Shown in pieces: positions 48,669-59,748 of a stretch of DNA of 64,000 bases. This stretch comes from Nostoc sp. S4 (lineage in GTDB: Bacteria > Cyanobacteriota > Cyanobacteriia > Cyanobacteriales > Nostocaceae). The stretch spans positions 62,001 to 126,000 of the forward strand of contig JAQYWR010000004.1 of NCBI GenBank assembly GCA_029379225.1. Direction: 5' to 3'. Numbering within the stretch: the stretch's first letter is position 1; each line of letters starts with the position of its first letter. A program made the translations under genes and the position numbers. The notes beneath the pieces are model-generated. The model had not been told where the DNA came from. It searched no databases and saw nothing but the letters and a program-made list of their open reading frames with translations.

Positions 48669-49610
48669 GAACCCATTTGAGATCTTTTTTCTAGCTAGCA
48701 GCTAGTCTTCTGAGCATCAATCTGATAAAACAAAGCTTGAGCTTGGCATTAGCACGAGCGAGTGTCCGGTCAAAATTTTTGACTAAACTTTTACATCACT
48801 CCACCCAAGCGTTTGACCTTTCAATTACCCATCTAGCAGCAACAGGCACAAATCCAGATTTTCCATTAGCTTCCTTTTCAGCTTTCGATGGCTTGGCTGA
48901 AAGTTCAAATTGGATTTTGCTCATGATTTGAGGATAAATTTGCTCTAAAGCGATCGTTAGTTTATCAGGATGATAGCCATGATCAACTAGGAGGGTAATC
49001 TTCGGTAGCTGGCTCGGTTTAGATTTGAAGTAATCGATGTTTTGTGTGAGCATTTCAATCAACCCTTGGTCATCAGATACGTTGGCTTTAGTGCAGTGAG
49101 TAAAGAAGGGGAATCCCAAGATATCTACTGCTAGATGTCGTTTAATTCCATTTGTTGTTTTGTAAAAACAAAACCCTTTCGACTCAACACCAGCATAAAA
49201 GCGTGTTTTTCACTGCTTGAGAATCAATCATGATTAGAGTTGTCCATTGTGGTTTTTTTTTGAGTTGTTCACGTACTCGTCGATGTAGCTCTGTGATGAT
49301 TTTGTCTAGGACGCCATCCTCACACCATTGTTTGTAATGCCAAAACACCGTCGAATAGGGCGGTAGATCTTTGGGTAAGTCTGCCCAATTGCAACCATTC
49401 TTGAGTTGATACAATATCCCATTCAAAATTTGTCGTTTTGTCCACACTGGGGGTCTTGTTTTCTTCTTAATAGGCAATAATGGCTCAATTATTCCCCACT
49501 CTTTGTCTGTCACGTCACTTGAATACCCCATTTTTCGCCCTGTCCTGCCAGCAATTCCAACTACTTCTGCCGATTCTAGTCGATCGCCTAAAAAGATCTC
49601 AAATGGGTTC
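48669..49610. mobile_element. IS5-family insertion sequence (IS427-type) with perfect terminal inverted repeats
   Basis: Perfect 22-bp inverted ends at 48668-48689 and 49590-49611 (inner text GAACCCATTTGAGATC). If the element is taken as GAACCC...GGGTTC, a TA duplication flanks it, as for IS427-group elements. It carries one transposase gene on the minus strand, now broken. The left end lies inside the terpene cyclase frame. The right end is directly before the encapsulin ATG. Confidence 0.85.
48691..49531 (-). pseudogene. IS5-family (DUF4096 + DDE) transposase, frameshifted and interrupted
   Basis: Starts [20 protein letters not shown] and runs to MIDSQAVKNT, the first DDE Asp. It then needs a one-base shift near 49189 to continue AGVESKGFCFYKTTNGIKRH, LAVDILGFPFFTHCTKANV and RWVIERSNAWVE. 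A TGA near 48796, where CGA is expected, stops it before CKSLVKNF, and the frame ends at 48691. IS427-type elements often use programmed frameshifting, but the added nonsense codon indicates a dead transposase. Confidence 0.8.
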
Positions 49611-49611
49611 T

Positions 49612-51021
49612 ATGACAGATGCTTTGATTAGGCCAGATTTAGACCAAGAAAACAGGCAACCCCAGATGAGCTTAAGCACGAAAGGGGCGCGGAATTTAGC
49701 CAAAACCACGAAAACTCCGCCCCAGATGCAAGGCATTACCCCCAGGTGGTTGTTACAGATGTTGCCTTGGGTACAAATCACGGGTGGGGCTTATCGGGTT
49801 AACCGTCGCTTGACCTATGATGTTGGTAATGGACGGGTTAGCTTTACCAATACAGGGGCCGAAGTGCGGGTCATTCCCCAAGCACTTTGCGAACTATCTT
49901 TACTGCGTGGATTTGAGGATATTGAGGTACTCAACGCCTTGGCAGACCGCTTTGTGCAACAAGAATTTGCCCCTGGTGAGGTAATTGTACAGGAAGGTCA
50001 ACCAGCCGAGCGGGTGTTATTAATTGCTCATGGTAAAGTTAATAAGCTGAAGGCAGGCAAATATGAGGCGGAAGCTTTACGGGATATTTTAGCTGATGGT
50101 GATTGTTTTGGTGGCGAAGCTATAGTTCTATCTCAGGACACTTGGGAAGTTAGCCTGAGAGCTATTACGCGTTGCATAGTTTTGTCTTTGCCAGTACAGG
50201 CGTTTCGGGAGTTAATGAACCAATCACAAGCGTTGCAGACTCAGGTCGATCGCTTTAGAGCTATGTTGAGCAAACCTCAGGATAAGCATAATCAAGCCGA
50301 GATCGTTCTGTCCGCAGGTCATAGTCCAGAGACTGAGTTACCCAGGACATTTGCTAATTATGACTTGAATCCACGGGAGTATGAGTTAAGCGTTGCTGAA
50401 ACTATTTTACGGGTGAATACGCGAGTTGCTGACATCTACAACGAACCCATGAACCAGACGGAGCAACAATTACGCCTGACTATCGAAGCGTTGCGGGAAC
50501 GGCAAGAATACGAAATGCTGAATAATCCTGATCTTGGGTTGTTGCATAATGCCGATCTGAAGCAACGCATCTATACCCGCACCGGGCCACCGACTCCAGA
50601 TGATTTTGATGAATTGCTCTCAAGGCGGCGCAAATCCCATTTTTTCCTCGCTCATCCTCGCGCGATCGCTGCTTTTGGTCGGGAGTGTAACCGTCGTGGC
50701 ATCTATTCCCCAAGCAAAGAGGTCAACGGAAAGATTGTACCTGCATGGCGCAACTATCCGATTTTTCCTTGTAACAAAATTCCGATCGCCAAGGAAGGTA
50801 CTAGCTCTATTTTGGTACTCCGTGTCGGAGAAGAAAACCAAGGGGTGATAGGTTTACACAAAACGGGTATCCCTGATGAATACCAGCCCAGCTTGTCCGT
50901 CAAATTCATGGGTATCAACGAAAAAGCTGTCATTTCTTATCTTGTCAGCGCCTACTATTGTGCAGCCATTCTCATCCCCGACGCACTCGGCGTCCTTGAA
51001 GACGTAGAAATCGGGCGCTGA
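49612..51021 (+). CDS. Family 2B encapsulin shell protein with inserted cyclic-nucleotide-binding domain
   Basis: 469 residues from the ATG at 49612 ([20 protein letters not shown]), matching the usual start of family 2B shells; an upstream in-frame start at 49480 lies inside the IS. An N-terminal arm ([30 protein letters not shown]) precedes a CNB domain at about 90-210 ([32 protein letters not shown]). The HK97-type shell core follows: [80 protein letters not shown] and the [13 protein letters not shown] end. Such shells package terpene cyclases. The frame is intact although the upstream cyclase is broken. No ribosome binding site remains. Confidence 0.92.
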   Translation: MTDALIRPDLDQENRQPQMSLSTKGARNLAKTTKTPPQMQGITPRWLLQMLPWVQITGGAYRVNRRLTYDVGNGRVSFTNTGAEVRVIPQALCELSLLRGFEDIEVLNALADRFVQQEFAPGEVIVQEGQPAERVLLIAHGKVNKLKAGKYEAEALRDILADGDCFGGEAIVLSQDTWEVSLRAITRCIVLSLPVQAFRELMNQSQALQTQVDRFRAMLSKPQDKHNQAEIVLSAGHSPETELPRTFANYDLNPREYELSVAETILRVNTRVADIYNEPMNQTEQQLRLTIEALRERQEYEMLNNPDLGLLHNADLKQRIYTRTGPPTPDDFDELLSRRRKSHFFLAHPRAIAAFGRECNRRGIYSPSKEVNGKIVPAWRNYPIFPCNKIPIAKEGTSSILVLRVGEENQGVIGLHKTGIPDEYQPSLSVKFMGINEKAVISYLVSAYYCAAILIPDALGVLEDVEIGR

Positions 51022-51134
51022 ATTAAATATTGTCGCGACAAATTGCTGTTCTTGGGTTATATGTCTGGTTTAAGAAAAAAGTAGTCAAATTGTTTGTTTA
51101 CAGCATGGTAGTGCTGTTGTTGAATTTGAGCAAG

Positions 51135-52910
51135 CTATCCGCAATCAACAAACCCAAGTGTAACCAAAGGAGTTTCTCTAGAAGTTAACGCAGGCAAGTA
51201 CACTGTAAATTGAGTACCTCTACCCACTTGACTGCAAATATTGACAAAACCACCGTGATTCTTAATAATAGCCAGTGCTGTGGAAAGTCCTAAACCTGTA
51301 CCTTTGCTTGCGTCTTTAGTGGAAAAAAATGGTTCAAAAATCCGTTGCTGAACTTCCGACGACATACCCATACCACTATCTGTGACTACGATCGCAATAT
51401 AAGAACCCACTTTGGCATCAATATTAATTTGGGCACAATGTTCGCTAATTACGACATTTTCTGCTATAATCCTCAAGATACCGCCATCGGGCATGGCGTC
51501 GCGGGCGTTGACTACTAAGTTCATTAGCACTTGATGTAGTTGAGTTGCTTCTCCCCAAATGTGCCAAAGATTTTTAGGAATATCTATCTGACAAATAATA
51601 GATTTGGAGAATGTTTGAGCGATTATTTGCTCAATTTCTGCCATTAAAGGCTGAACTTGGACAATTGTCAGTTTAGTTTCAATACCGCGTGCAAAGGTTA
51701 AGATTTGCTTGAGTAAATTAGCACCGCGTTTAACATTATTTTCTAAAGTTTGTAGTAATTTCTGGCTTTGGGCATCGGGGAATTTTTTCTCTAAGAACTG
51801 AACTGACATTAAAATTGGCGATAGTAGATTGTTGAGGTCATGGACAATACTGCTAGTTAGAGTACCGATACTCTCCAAACGTTGCGATCGCAAAAGTTGA
51901 GCTTGTAATTGTTTGTGCTGAGTAATTTCGGTATTCGCACACAAAATAGATTTAGGCTGTCCACTATCATGTCGTAACAATAGCCACCGACTTTCAACAA
52001 TAATTTCCTTACCTTCTTTTGTCAGTTGATGCAACTCACCCCGCCACTCACCAGTATTCATGACGCTTGAGTAAGCATCTTCTAGTTGTAGGGAATTTTG
52101 ATACAAAAGTTGCAAAATATTCTTACCTACAGCTTCCTCAACTTTCCAACCGTAGAGACTCTGGGCACCTTGATTCCAAAATAAGATTTGGTTGTGGATA
52201 TTTCGCACTACAATTGCGTCTTTTGCTACATCTATGAATAACTTTTGTTCGCAAATTTTCTGTTCTGCTTGTTGAAGTTGCCTAATGTAATGCCACAACA
52301 AGTCATAGAGCAACGTTACCAACAGCAAATGTATAATAACAGCGATAAAAAATATAACTATAACCTTTTGGGAAATTGCTTGTGATTCCTGTATGTATTG
52401 CTGTAATAAATTTTGCTCTGTTTTTAAAGAGTCGTGAATTAGCTGTTGAATTTCTTTGCCAACTTGCTTGTCTGATTTAGACAAAATTAGCTGTTGAGTT
52501 GCTGGCAATCCTTGGTTTTTTCTTAAGTAAATTTCTTGTTGGAGAATGTTGAGTCTGTTACTAATTTTTGGCTGCAATACAGAAAACCACTGCTGCCTTT
52601 GAGGATTATTAGCAGTTAACTTACTGAGTATTTGCAGATTGCGATTGCTTTGTTGATATGCCTGCTGATAAGCTTTTAAAGCATCTACATCAGATGTAAT
52701 TAGGTAATTACGTTGGGCAGTTTCAGTATCTTCGAGTGTAAATCGTATACTTTGAAGTTGAGTAATAACTTTGTGAGATGATGTCAGCCATTCCTGGTTA
52801 TCAATCAGCTTAATAGTGTTTTTTACGGAACCTATAGTATTTGTAAAAACAACTGCTGATACCAAGATGAATATTACTTTATACTTTTGGATAGACCATT
52901 TATTTATCAT
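51135..52910 (-). CDS. Sensor histidine kinase with CHASE3-like and PAS domains
   Basis: About 591 residues from the ATG at 52910; a GTG at 52943 is an alternative. TM1 (KVIFILVSAVVFTNTIGSV) is followed by a CHASE3-type sensor (LEDTETAQRNYLITSDVDAL). TM2 is near 180-205 and PAS near 225-335 (RNIHNQILFWNQGAQSLYGW). HisKA follows with SIVHDLNNLLSPI (phospho-His), then N box NLVVNARDAMPDGG, G1 DSGMGMS, F box IFEPFFSTK and G2 GTGLGLS. No response regulator is adjacent, so it is an orphan kinase. Signal unknown. Confidence 0.9.
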   Translation of the reverse strand: MINKWSIQKYKVIFILVSAVVFTNTIGSVKNTIKLIDNQEWLTSSHKVITQLQSIRFTLEDTETAQRNYLITSDVDALKAYQQAYQQSNRNLQILSKLTANNPQRQQWFSVLQPKISNRLNILQQEIYLRKNQGLPATQQLILSKSDKQVGKEIQQLIHDSLKTEQNLLQQYIQESQAISQKVIVIFFIAVIIHLLLVTLLYDLLWHYIRQLQQAEQKICEQKLFIDVAKDAIVVRNIHNQILFWNQGAQSLYGWKVEEAVGKNILQLLYQNSLQLEDAYSSVMNTGEWRGELHQLTKEGKEIIVESRWLLLRHDSGQPKSILCANTEITQHKQLQAQLLRSQRLESIGTLTSSIVHDLNNLLSPILMSVQFLEKKFPDAQSQKLLQTLENNVKRGANLLKQILTFARGIETKLTIVQVQPLMAEIEQIIAQTFSKSIICQIDIPKNLWHIWGEATQLHQVLMNLVVNARDAMPDGGILRIIAENVVISEHCAQINIDAKVGSYIAIVVTDSGMGMSSEVQQRIFEPFFSTKDASKGTGLGLSTALAIIKNHGGFVNICSQVGRGTQFTVYLPALTSRETPLVTLGFVDCG

Positions 52911-54799
<1,889 letters not shown>

Positions 54800-54801
54800 A
54801 T

Positions 54802-54864
54802 TGGTCATCAATAAATCACAAATGACCAATGACCAATGACAACTGACAACTGACAAAGGACAAC
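54802..54864. repeat. STRR heptamer repeat between purA and rplY
   Basis: AATGACC x2 followed by AACTGAC x2-type heptamers (CAATGACCAATGACAACTGA). A typical short tandem repeat of Nostocales, in a likely operon spacer. Confidence 0.7.
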
Positions 54865-54868
54865 TTAT

Positions 54869-55477
54869 ATGGCTATTACAGTCGAATGTCAAAAGCGACC
54901 AGAAGGTAGCAAACCCAAAGCTTTGCGCCGTTCTGGAGAAATCCCAGCAAGTTTGTACGGTCACAAAGGTACAGAATCAATTTCTTTGACCATTAATGCC
55001 AAAACCGTCGAACAATTGCTCAAAAAAGCTTCAGTTAACAATACTTTGCTTGATTTAAACATTACTGATATACCTTGGCGGGGCAAAGCCTTGCTGCGAG
55101 AACTTCAAGTTCATCCAGCCAAGGGTACACCTTACCACCTGAGCTTTTTTGCGGTTGCAGGTCACGGTGACACCACTGTAGAAGTACCACTGCGTTTTGT
55201 GGGAAATCCTATTGGTGTTAAACAAGAAGGTGGTGTGTTAGACACCGTGGTTACAGAATTGCAAGTGAGTTGTGCGCCTGAGAATATCCCAGAAGTCATT
55301 GAAATTGATGTCTCTGAACTGAAAATTGGAGACAAATTACATATCAGTGATATATCTCTTCCTCAGGGTGTAACACCTCTAGCTGAATCAGAGCGAGTTC
55401 TAGTCGGCGTTCTGCCACCACAAATCGACGTTGCTGCTGAGGAAGAGAGCGAAGCAGAAGCACAAGCAGATTCTTAA
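54869..55477 (+). CDS. rplY: Ribosomal protein L25 (Ctc family)
   Basis: 202 residues: the long form with an L25 N-terminal domain ([40 protein letters not shown]) binding 5S rRNA. The C-terminal TL5-like domain ([40 protein letters not shown]) is followed by an acidic tail [12 protein letters not shown]. Length and acidic end are usual in cyanobacteria. An intrinsic terminator lies 70 bases after the stop. Confidence 0.95.
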   Translation: MAITVECQKRPEGSKPKALRRSGEIPASLYGHKGTESISLTINAKTVEQLLKKASVNNTLLDLNITDIPWRGKALLRELQVHPAKGTPYHLSFFAVAGHGDTTVEVPLRFVGNPIGVKQEGGVLDTVVTELQVSCAPENIPEVIEIDVSELKIGDKLHISDISLPQGVTPLAESERVLVGVLPPQIDVAAEEESEAEAQADS

Positions 55478-55548
55478 GCTACAAGAATAAGACCTCTGCT
55501 CCTTACTCCGAACTCAATAGATAAACATATGTAATAATTTTTGATGTC

Positions 55549-55573
55549 ACCAGGGGGAAACTCCTGGTTTTTT
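55549..55573 (+). terminator. Intrinsic terminator after rplY
   Basis: Stem ACCAGG/CCTGGT with loop GGGAAACT-type, followed directly by TTTTTT. Confidence 0.8.
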
Positions 55574-55598
55574 ATATTGGAAGCGTAAAGGCTAACAG

Positions 55599-57140
55599 AT
55601 GACAGAAGTAACTCTTCCAGCATTAATTAAACAAATGTTGCAGCCGGGATTTTATCCCCATAAAGTAACAGAACCGATTGAACTAATTCAAACCCACATT
55701 TCCTATGTATTGTTGACTGGAGATTACACTTATAAGCTAAAAAAACCAGTTAATTTCGGGTTTTTGGACTTTTCGACTTTAGAGAAACGGCAGCATTTTT
55801 GTCAGGAAGAGTTACGTTTGAATCAACGAGGAGCAGGTGAACTATATTTAGAAGTTTTGCCAATAACTCTGGCAGGGGAGCAATACCAATTAGGGGGAAC
55901 AACAGAGACAGTAGAATATGTGCTGAAAATGCGTCAGTTTCCTCAAGACTCGCTATTAAGCTCACTTTTTGAACAGGGTAAATTAAATGAGACACACTTA
56001 GATGATTTGGGACAGGTGGTGGCTCAATACCATGCCCAAGCTCAGACGAATGATTATATTCGCGGTTTTGGTGAAGTGCCAAATGTCCGAGCTGCATTTG
56101 ATGAGAATTATCAACAAACTGAAAAATATATCGGTGGTCCCCAAACCCAGGTACAGTTTAGAGAAACTAAGGAATATACAGATAAGTTTTTTGCCGAACG
56201 TTCAGAATTATTTGCTAGCAGAATTCATAACGACTATATTCGTGAATGTCATGGGGATTTACACCTAAAAAATATTGCTTTGTGGCACGATAAAATTTTG
56301 CTGTTTGATTGTATCGAGTTCAATGAGCTGTTTCGTTTTGTCGATGTGATGTACGATGTGGCATTCACTGTCATGGATTTGGAAGTCGGTGGACGCAAAG
56401 ACTTGGGTAATGTGTTTTTGAATACTTACATTGAGCAAACTGGAGATTGGGAAGGTTTACAGGTGTTGCCTTTGTATTTAAGCCGTCAAGCTTATGTCCG
56501 AGCCAAGGTAACTTCATTTTTGCTCGACGATGCAAGTGTACCCGCGAAAGTGAAGGAACAAGCCACAAAAACTGCCACTGATTATTACAAACAGGCTTGG
56601 GAGTATACTAAACCAAAACAGGGACAACTAATTATGATGTCGGGGTTGTCTGGTTCTGGTAAAAGTACAACTGCAAGACTTTTAGCTCGTCAACTAGGAG
56701 CGATTCACCTTCGTTCCGATGCAGTGCGGAAGCATTTAGGGGGAATTCCTCTGTGGGAAAAGGGTGGCGATAATTTGTATACACCTGAAATGACACAGAA
56801 AACTTACACGCGCTTGTTATCACTAGGAATTATACTGACCAATCAAGGTTTTTCAGTTATTTTGGATGCCAAATATGATAAACAACACTTACGGCAAGAA
56901 GCGATCGCCCAAGCTACAAAACAGCAAATTCCTCTCCAGATTATCCAATGTACGGCACCGCTAGAAGTGTTACAAGAGCGCCTGAACAATCGTACTGGTG
57001 ATATTGCTGATGCTACCGCTGATTTATTAGACTCACAACTCAAACAAGCTGAACCCTTCACAGAAGCAGAACAATCTTACGTAAAGATTTTAGATACAAC
57101 TCAACCACAACAGGCACAATTAAAAGCAGTAGTTTTCTAA
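55599..57140 (+). CDS. Bifunctional aminoglycoside phosphotransferase-like/P-loop kinase protein
   Basis: 513 residues. The N-terminal part (1-330) is a protein-kinase-like APH domain: YVLLTGDYTYKLKKPVNFGF, with the ATP lysine, then HNDYIRECHGDLHLKNIALW (the HGDLHLKN catalytic loop) and ILLFDCIEFNE (metal Asp). The C-terminal part is a nucleoside/gluconate-kinase-type P-loop (LIMMSGLSGSGKSTTARLLA, LRSDAVRKHLGG). This two-kinase fusion is widespread in bacteria with unknown substrate. It is followed 15 bases later by a small membrane protein gene. Confidence 0.88.
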   Translation: MTEVTLPALIKQMLQPGFYPHKVTEPIELIQTHISYVLLTGDYTYKLKKPVNFGFLDFSTLEKRQHFCQEELRLNQRGAGELYLEVLPITLAGEQYQLGGTTETVEYVLKMRQFPQDSLLSSLFEQGKLNETHLDDLGQVVAQYHAQAQTNDYIRGFGEVPNVRAAFDENYQQTEKYIGGPQTQVQFRETKEYTDKFFAERSELFASRIHNDYIRECHGDLHLKNIALWHDKILLFDCIEFNELFRFVDVMYDVAFTVMDLEVGGRKDLGNVFLNTYIEQTGDWEGLQVLPLYLSRQAYVRAKVTSFLLDDASVPAKVKEQATKTATDYYKQAWEYTKPKQGQLIMMSGLSGSGKSTTARLLARQLGAIHLRSDAVRKHLGGIPLWEKGGDNLYTPEMTQKTYTRLLSLGIILTNQGFSVILDAKYDKQHLRQEAIAQATKQQIPLQIIQCTAPLEVLQERLNNRTGDIADATADLLDSQLKQAEPFTEAEQSYVKILDTTQPQQAQLKAVVF

Positions 57141-57155
57141 TAGCTTTTTGACTTT

Positions 57156-57659
57156 ATGGCAGACAAAAAAAACAATTTTTTTGCTATTTCTTCCACCTTC
57201 TTTTCTCAACTATTATTTGGGGTATTTTTAGTATTTATATTAATCATGACCGGCTCAGCAGTACCCCTGAGCATCTTTTTAGGAATTTTAGGCGGTTTTG
57301 TCTTAACCTGGATTACAAGTGCAACCAATAATAGCACCCAAGCTCCAACTGTAGCCTCCTCTGATGGCGTCGATACAGGACTGAAATACTGGTTATTTTT
57401 CATGCTTGGCTTTGTGTATTTGGGGTATCCTGCACCTATTAGTATCTTGCTAGGTGGAATAGCCGCTTTAGGTGGAGGTTGGATTACTGCCTGGTGGGGA
57501 AGTAAGGAAGAAACTAAAACTCAATTGCAAGTCGAAGATTTAGAAGAAGCCGAAATCGAACAAGCCAACGAAAGGAGCAGTAAACGGCAAAGAAGAAGAC
57601 CTACCCGTCGTTCCCGTCGTAATTCTGGAAGTATTAATTTCAAGTTTTGGGAAAGGTAG
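57156..57659 (+). CDS. Small membrane protein with basic C-terminus
   Basis: 167 residues. Four hydrophobic segments: LLFGVFLVFILIMTGSAVPL, SIFLGILGGFVLTWITSAT, YWLFFMLGFVYLGYPAPISI and LLGGIAALGGGWITAWWGS. They precede a charged tail rich in Arg (KRQRRRPTRRSRRNSGSINF). The family is not recognised beyond conserved cyanobacterial hypothetical. The arginine tail might bind nucleic acid or acidic lipid. It follows the APH/kinase gene by 15 bases, suggesting an operon. Confidence 0.65.
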   Translation: MADKKNNFFAISSTFFSQLLFGVFLVFILIMTGSAVPLSIFLGILGGFVLTWITSATNNSTQAPTVASSDGVDTGLKYWLFFMLGFVYLGYPAPISILLGGIAALGGGWITAWWGSKEETKTQLQVEDLEEAEIEQANERSSKRQRRRPTRRSRRNSGSINFKFWER

Positions 57660-57664
57660 TAATG

Positions 57665-57899
57665 GGGCATAGGGCAAGAGGGGAGTGTGGGAGGTGTGGG
57701 AGGAGAGGGAAGAAATGCAGGTGTGGGAGGAAAAGGAGGTGTGGGAGGAAAAGGAGGTGTGGGAAGGGTGGGAGGTGTGGGAAGGGTGGGAGGTGTGGGG
57801 GGAAAGATTTCTTCCCCATCCTCCCACACTCCCCACACTCTCCTCTCTTCCTTCTCTCCCCACACTCCCCACACTCCCTCATCTCCCCATCTCCCCAAT
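57665..57899. repeat. G-rich tandem repeat with C-rich complement arm, second copy
   Basis: Units GGAGGTGTGGGAGGAAAA and GGAGGTGTGGGAAGGGT (about 18 bp), then TCCCACACTCCCCACACTCT and CATCTCCCCATCTCCCC. It shares sequence and layout with 7796-7985. The strong frame through it on the plus strand would add 71 artefactual residues to the next gene. Confidence 0.85.
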
Positions 57900-58691
57900 A
57901 TGTTCTTATATCTCTCGAAATTACTGCCACTATTTTTTTATCCACTAGGACTAGCTTGTGTAAGTCTAGTAGTAGCATTAGTTACATTGTGGAGACAACC
58001 GCGAATTGCAGCGATCGCCATTACTCTAGCACTCACCTTACTAGTGTTTTGCAGCAACGCTTGGATTGCTAAATCGCTAGTGCGATCGTTAGAATGGCAG
58101 AATCTCCCACTTGCCGAAATACCGAATGCAGAAGCGATTGTGGTTTTGGGTGGCGCAACCAAATCAGCTTTTCCTCCAAGACCTACCGTCGATTTAAGTG
58201 AATCAGGCGATCGGGTAATTTATGCCGCCCAACTTTATCGCCAGAAAAAAGCGCCTATAATCATCCTTAGTGGTGGTAGAATCGATTGGCGTGGTAGCGG
58301 TTCGCCAGAATCAGGAGATATGGCAACAATACTCACATCTATTGGTATTCCATCCCAGGCAATTATCCAGGAACCTGAGTCTCTGAATACTTATCAAAAT
58401 GCTGTAAATGTCCGCAAAATTCTCGAAGCGCGTCGGATTAAACAAGTATTATTGATAACTTCAGCAATTCATATGCCGCGATCGCTTAAAATTTTCCAAC
58501 GTCAAGGAATTAATGTTATTCCTGCACCGACTGATTTTCTCGTTAGTCAAGGTGAACTGCAAGAAATCGCCAGCACTCCCAAAGCCGCTATACTGAATTT
58601 ATTACCTGATACCGACAACCTGCACCAATTTACCACCGCACTAAAAGAGTACATTGGTTCATTTGTCTATCGCTTACGCGGTTGGCTGTAA
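57900..58691 (+). CDS. YdcF/SanA (DUF218) family membrane protein
   Basis: 263 residues from the ATG at 57900, directly after the repeat; earlier starts are repeat-encoded. Two membrane helices (LPLFFYPLGLACVSLVVALV, IAAIAITLALTLLVFCSNAW) precede the DUF218 domain. That domain reads AIVVLGGATKSAFPPRPTVD, APIIILSGGRIDWRGSGSPE and LLITSAIHMPRSLKIFQRQG (the conserved SxxHMPR). E. coli ElyC of this family affects cell-wall precursor metabolism. The role here is unproven. The next small gene starts 8 bases after its stop. Confidence 0.88.
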   Translation: MFLYLSKLLPLFFYPLGLACVSLVVALVTLWRQPRIAAIAITLALTLLVFCSNAWIAKSLVRSLEWQNLPLAEIPNAEAIVVLGGATKSAFPPRPTVDLSESGDRVIYAAQLYRQKKAPIIILSGGRIDWRGSGSPESGDMATILTSIGIPSQAIIQEPESLNTYQNAVNVRKILEARRIKQVLLITSAIHMPRSLKIFQRQGINVIPAPTDFLVSQGELQEIASTPKAAILNLLPDTDNLHQFTTALKEYIGSFVYRLRGWL

Positions 58692-58699
58692 TTAAGATT

Positions 58700-58924
58700 A
58701 TGTCTAGAAATTTACCTTATATTATCATCCCATCGCCTCAACCCGAAGTTGAGGAGGGTTTTGCCACTTACCAAACAACCCATCAATTTTATTATGAAGT
58801 TGAGAAGCGGGCAGAGTTTCGCCGTCATTGTGAATGGTATTATACTACAGCAGAACGCAACCGCCAAGACTTACAAAAAATGCGCGGCGAACTGAATATT
58901 TTCCAGTGGTTTCGCCGCCGATGA
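58700..58924 (+). CDS. Conserved small cyanobacterial protein
   Basis: 74 residues from the ATG at 58700 (MSRNLPYIIIPSPQPEVEEG). It has YQTTHQFYYEVEKRAEFRRH then CEWYYTTAERNRQDLQKMRG and a basic end WFRRR. Rich in aromatic and charged residues, helical, no membrane segment. It starts 8 bases after ydcF and ends 15 bases before the left attachment repeat, so before integration it was convergent with ftrV. Function unknown. Confidence 0.65.
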   Translation: MSRNLPYIIIPSPQPEVEEGFATYQTTHQFYYEVEKRAEFRRHCEWYYTTAERNRQDLQKMRGELNIFQWFRRR

Positions 58925-58939
58925 ATGATTTAGATGGCT

Positions 58940-58958
58940 TCTAACTCATTCTCACGTA
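58940..58958. repeat. Left attachment site repeat
   Basis: TCTAACTCATTCTCACGTA, identical to 62966-62984. It lies outside any gene, 15 bases after the small gene's stop, as expected for the non-coding copy. Confidence 0.8.
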
Positions 58959-59011
58959 AAAAATGAAAATTACAACGCAAAATCAGTATTTTTAGCCATT
59001 ATTTAAAAATT

Positions 59012-59107
59012 GATGCTCAAAAGATGCTCATTTACCCTATTTCCAGCATTTGAGCATAAAAAATTGGTATATTTTCATACTCAGCAGTGATGCTCAACAG
59101 ATGCTCA
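59012..59107. promoter_or_regulatory. Putative integrase arm-type sites, left end
   Basis: GATGCTCA at 59012-59019 and 59023-59030, then at 59089-59096 and 59100-59107: two pairs with an 11-base period. A reversed copy (TTGAGCAT) is at 59050-59057. The same motif recurs at the right end. Helically phased pairs near the attachment site are typical of recombinase arm binding. Confidence 0.55.
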
Positions 59108-59191
59108 ATAGTGAGAGCGTGAATTCATCTCTACTTTATATGTCTAGAGTTCTTCAAGTAATACTCTAACAACTATCAGCAACATACACAC

Positions 59192-59220
59192 AAAAAAATC
59201 CCCTAGCTATGATGCTGGGG
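59192..59220 (-). terminator. Terminator of the SAP-domain gene
   Basis: On the minus strand CCCCAGC...GCTAGGGG (one bulge) is followed by ATTTTTTTG. Confidence 0.75.
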
Positions 59221-59247
59221 ACTGAGTAATGGGATGCCGGGGACTGA

Positions 59248-59625
59248 TTAGCTAGCGAGTAGTGCCATTATCTCTTCTAGCTTCATTTTCACCATGTACC
59301 AAGCTAGTAGCCTTTCTTGCTCATATCTATCCGGGTAACTCATTCTTCTGCCTTCCAAAGAGGACTTAATCAGTGCCGCTTGTTCATCTGTAGGCGTATT
59401 CATCTCATCTATCGCTGACTCTATCACCTGAACAGAAGCAAGTGACGGTATTTTTAATCCGCGCCCCTCATTCATCTGCCTGATAGCGATTATCCCAAAG
59501 GACATTAGGGAAGTGATGTAGCTTCCCTTGAGTCCTGGACTCCCAGTAGGGCGGATACCGTATCGACGGCATAAGTCCCGCAATTCGGGTACAGTCTTTA
59601 TTTCGAGTTCTGAACGTGTAAACAT
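59248..59625 (-). CDS. SAP-like domain protein of the integrative element
   Basis: 125 residues from the ATG at 59625 (MFTRSELEIKTVPELRDLCR). An ATG at 59679 would add 18 residues but falls next to an inverted repeat (ATCGGTAGG 59651-59659 / CCTACCGAT 59682-59690) that may be an operator. The N-terminal segment TVPELRDLCRRYGIRPTGSP then GLKGSYITSLM is the SAP helix-extended-helix DNA-binding pattern. The rest is helical (YEQERLLAWYMVKMKLEEIM). It may be an accessory DNA-binding factor of the element. A good terminator follows. Confidence 0.6.
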   Translation of the reverse strand: MFTRSELEIKTVPELRDLCRRYGIRPTGSPGLKGSYITSLMSFGIIAIRQMNEGRGLKIPSLASVQVIESAIDEMNTPTDEQAALIKSSLEGRRMSYPDRYEQERLLAWYMVKMKLEEIMALLAS

Positions 59626-59748
59626 AGAATTACCATTTTCCAAAAGTGGTATCGGTAGGTAACAAGTTTTCCAGACCATTGCCTACCGATTTAAAACTTT
59701 ATGCCGACGCAAGCGCCGACTTCAAGCTGTATTTACGTTTCTATATAA

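Noticed and set aside
48691-49531. Simple programmed frameshift in the IS5 transposase
   Set aside because: Possible for the first break, but the second in-frame TGA makes an active enzyme unlikely.
57687-57899. N-terminal extension of the YdcF gene (GGVGGKGGVGGKGGV)
   Set aside because: It is a translation of the 18-bp extragenic repeat, shared with 7796-7985; the family-like protein begins at the ATG at 57900.
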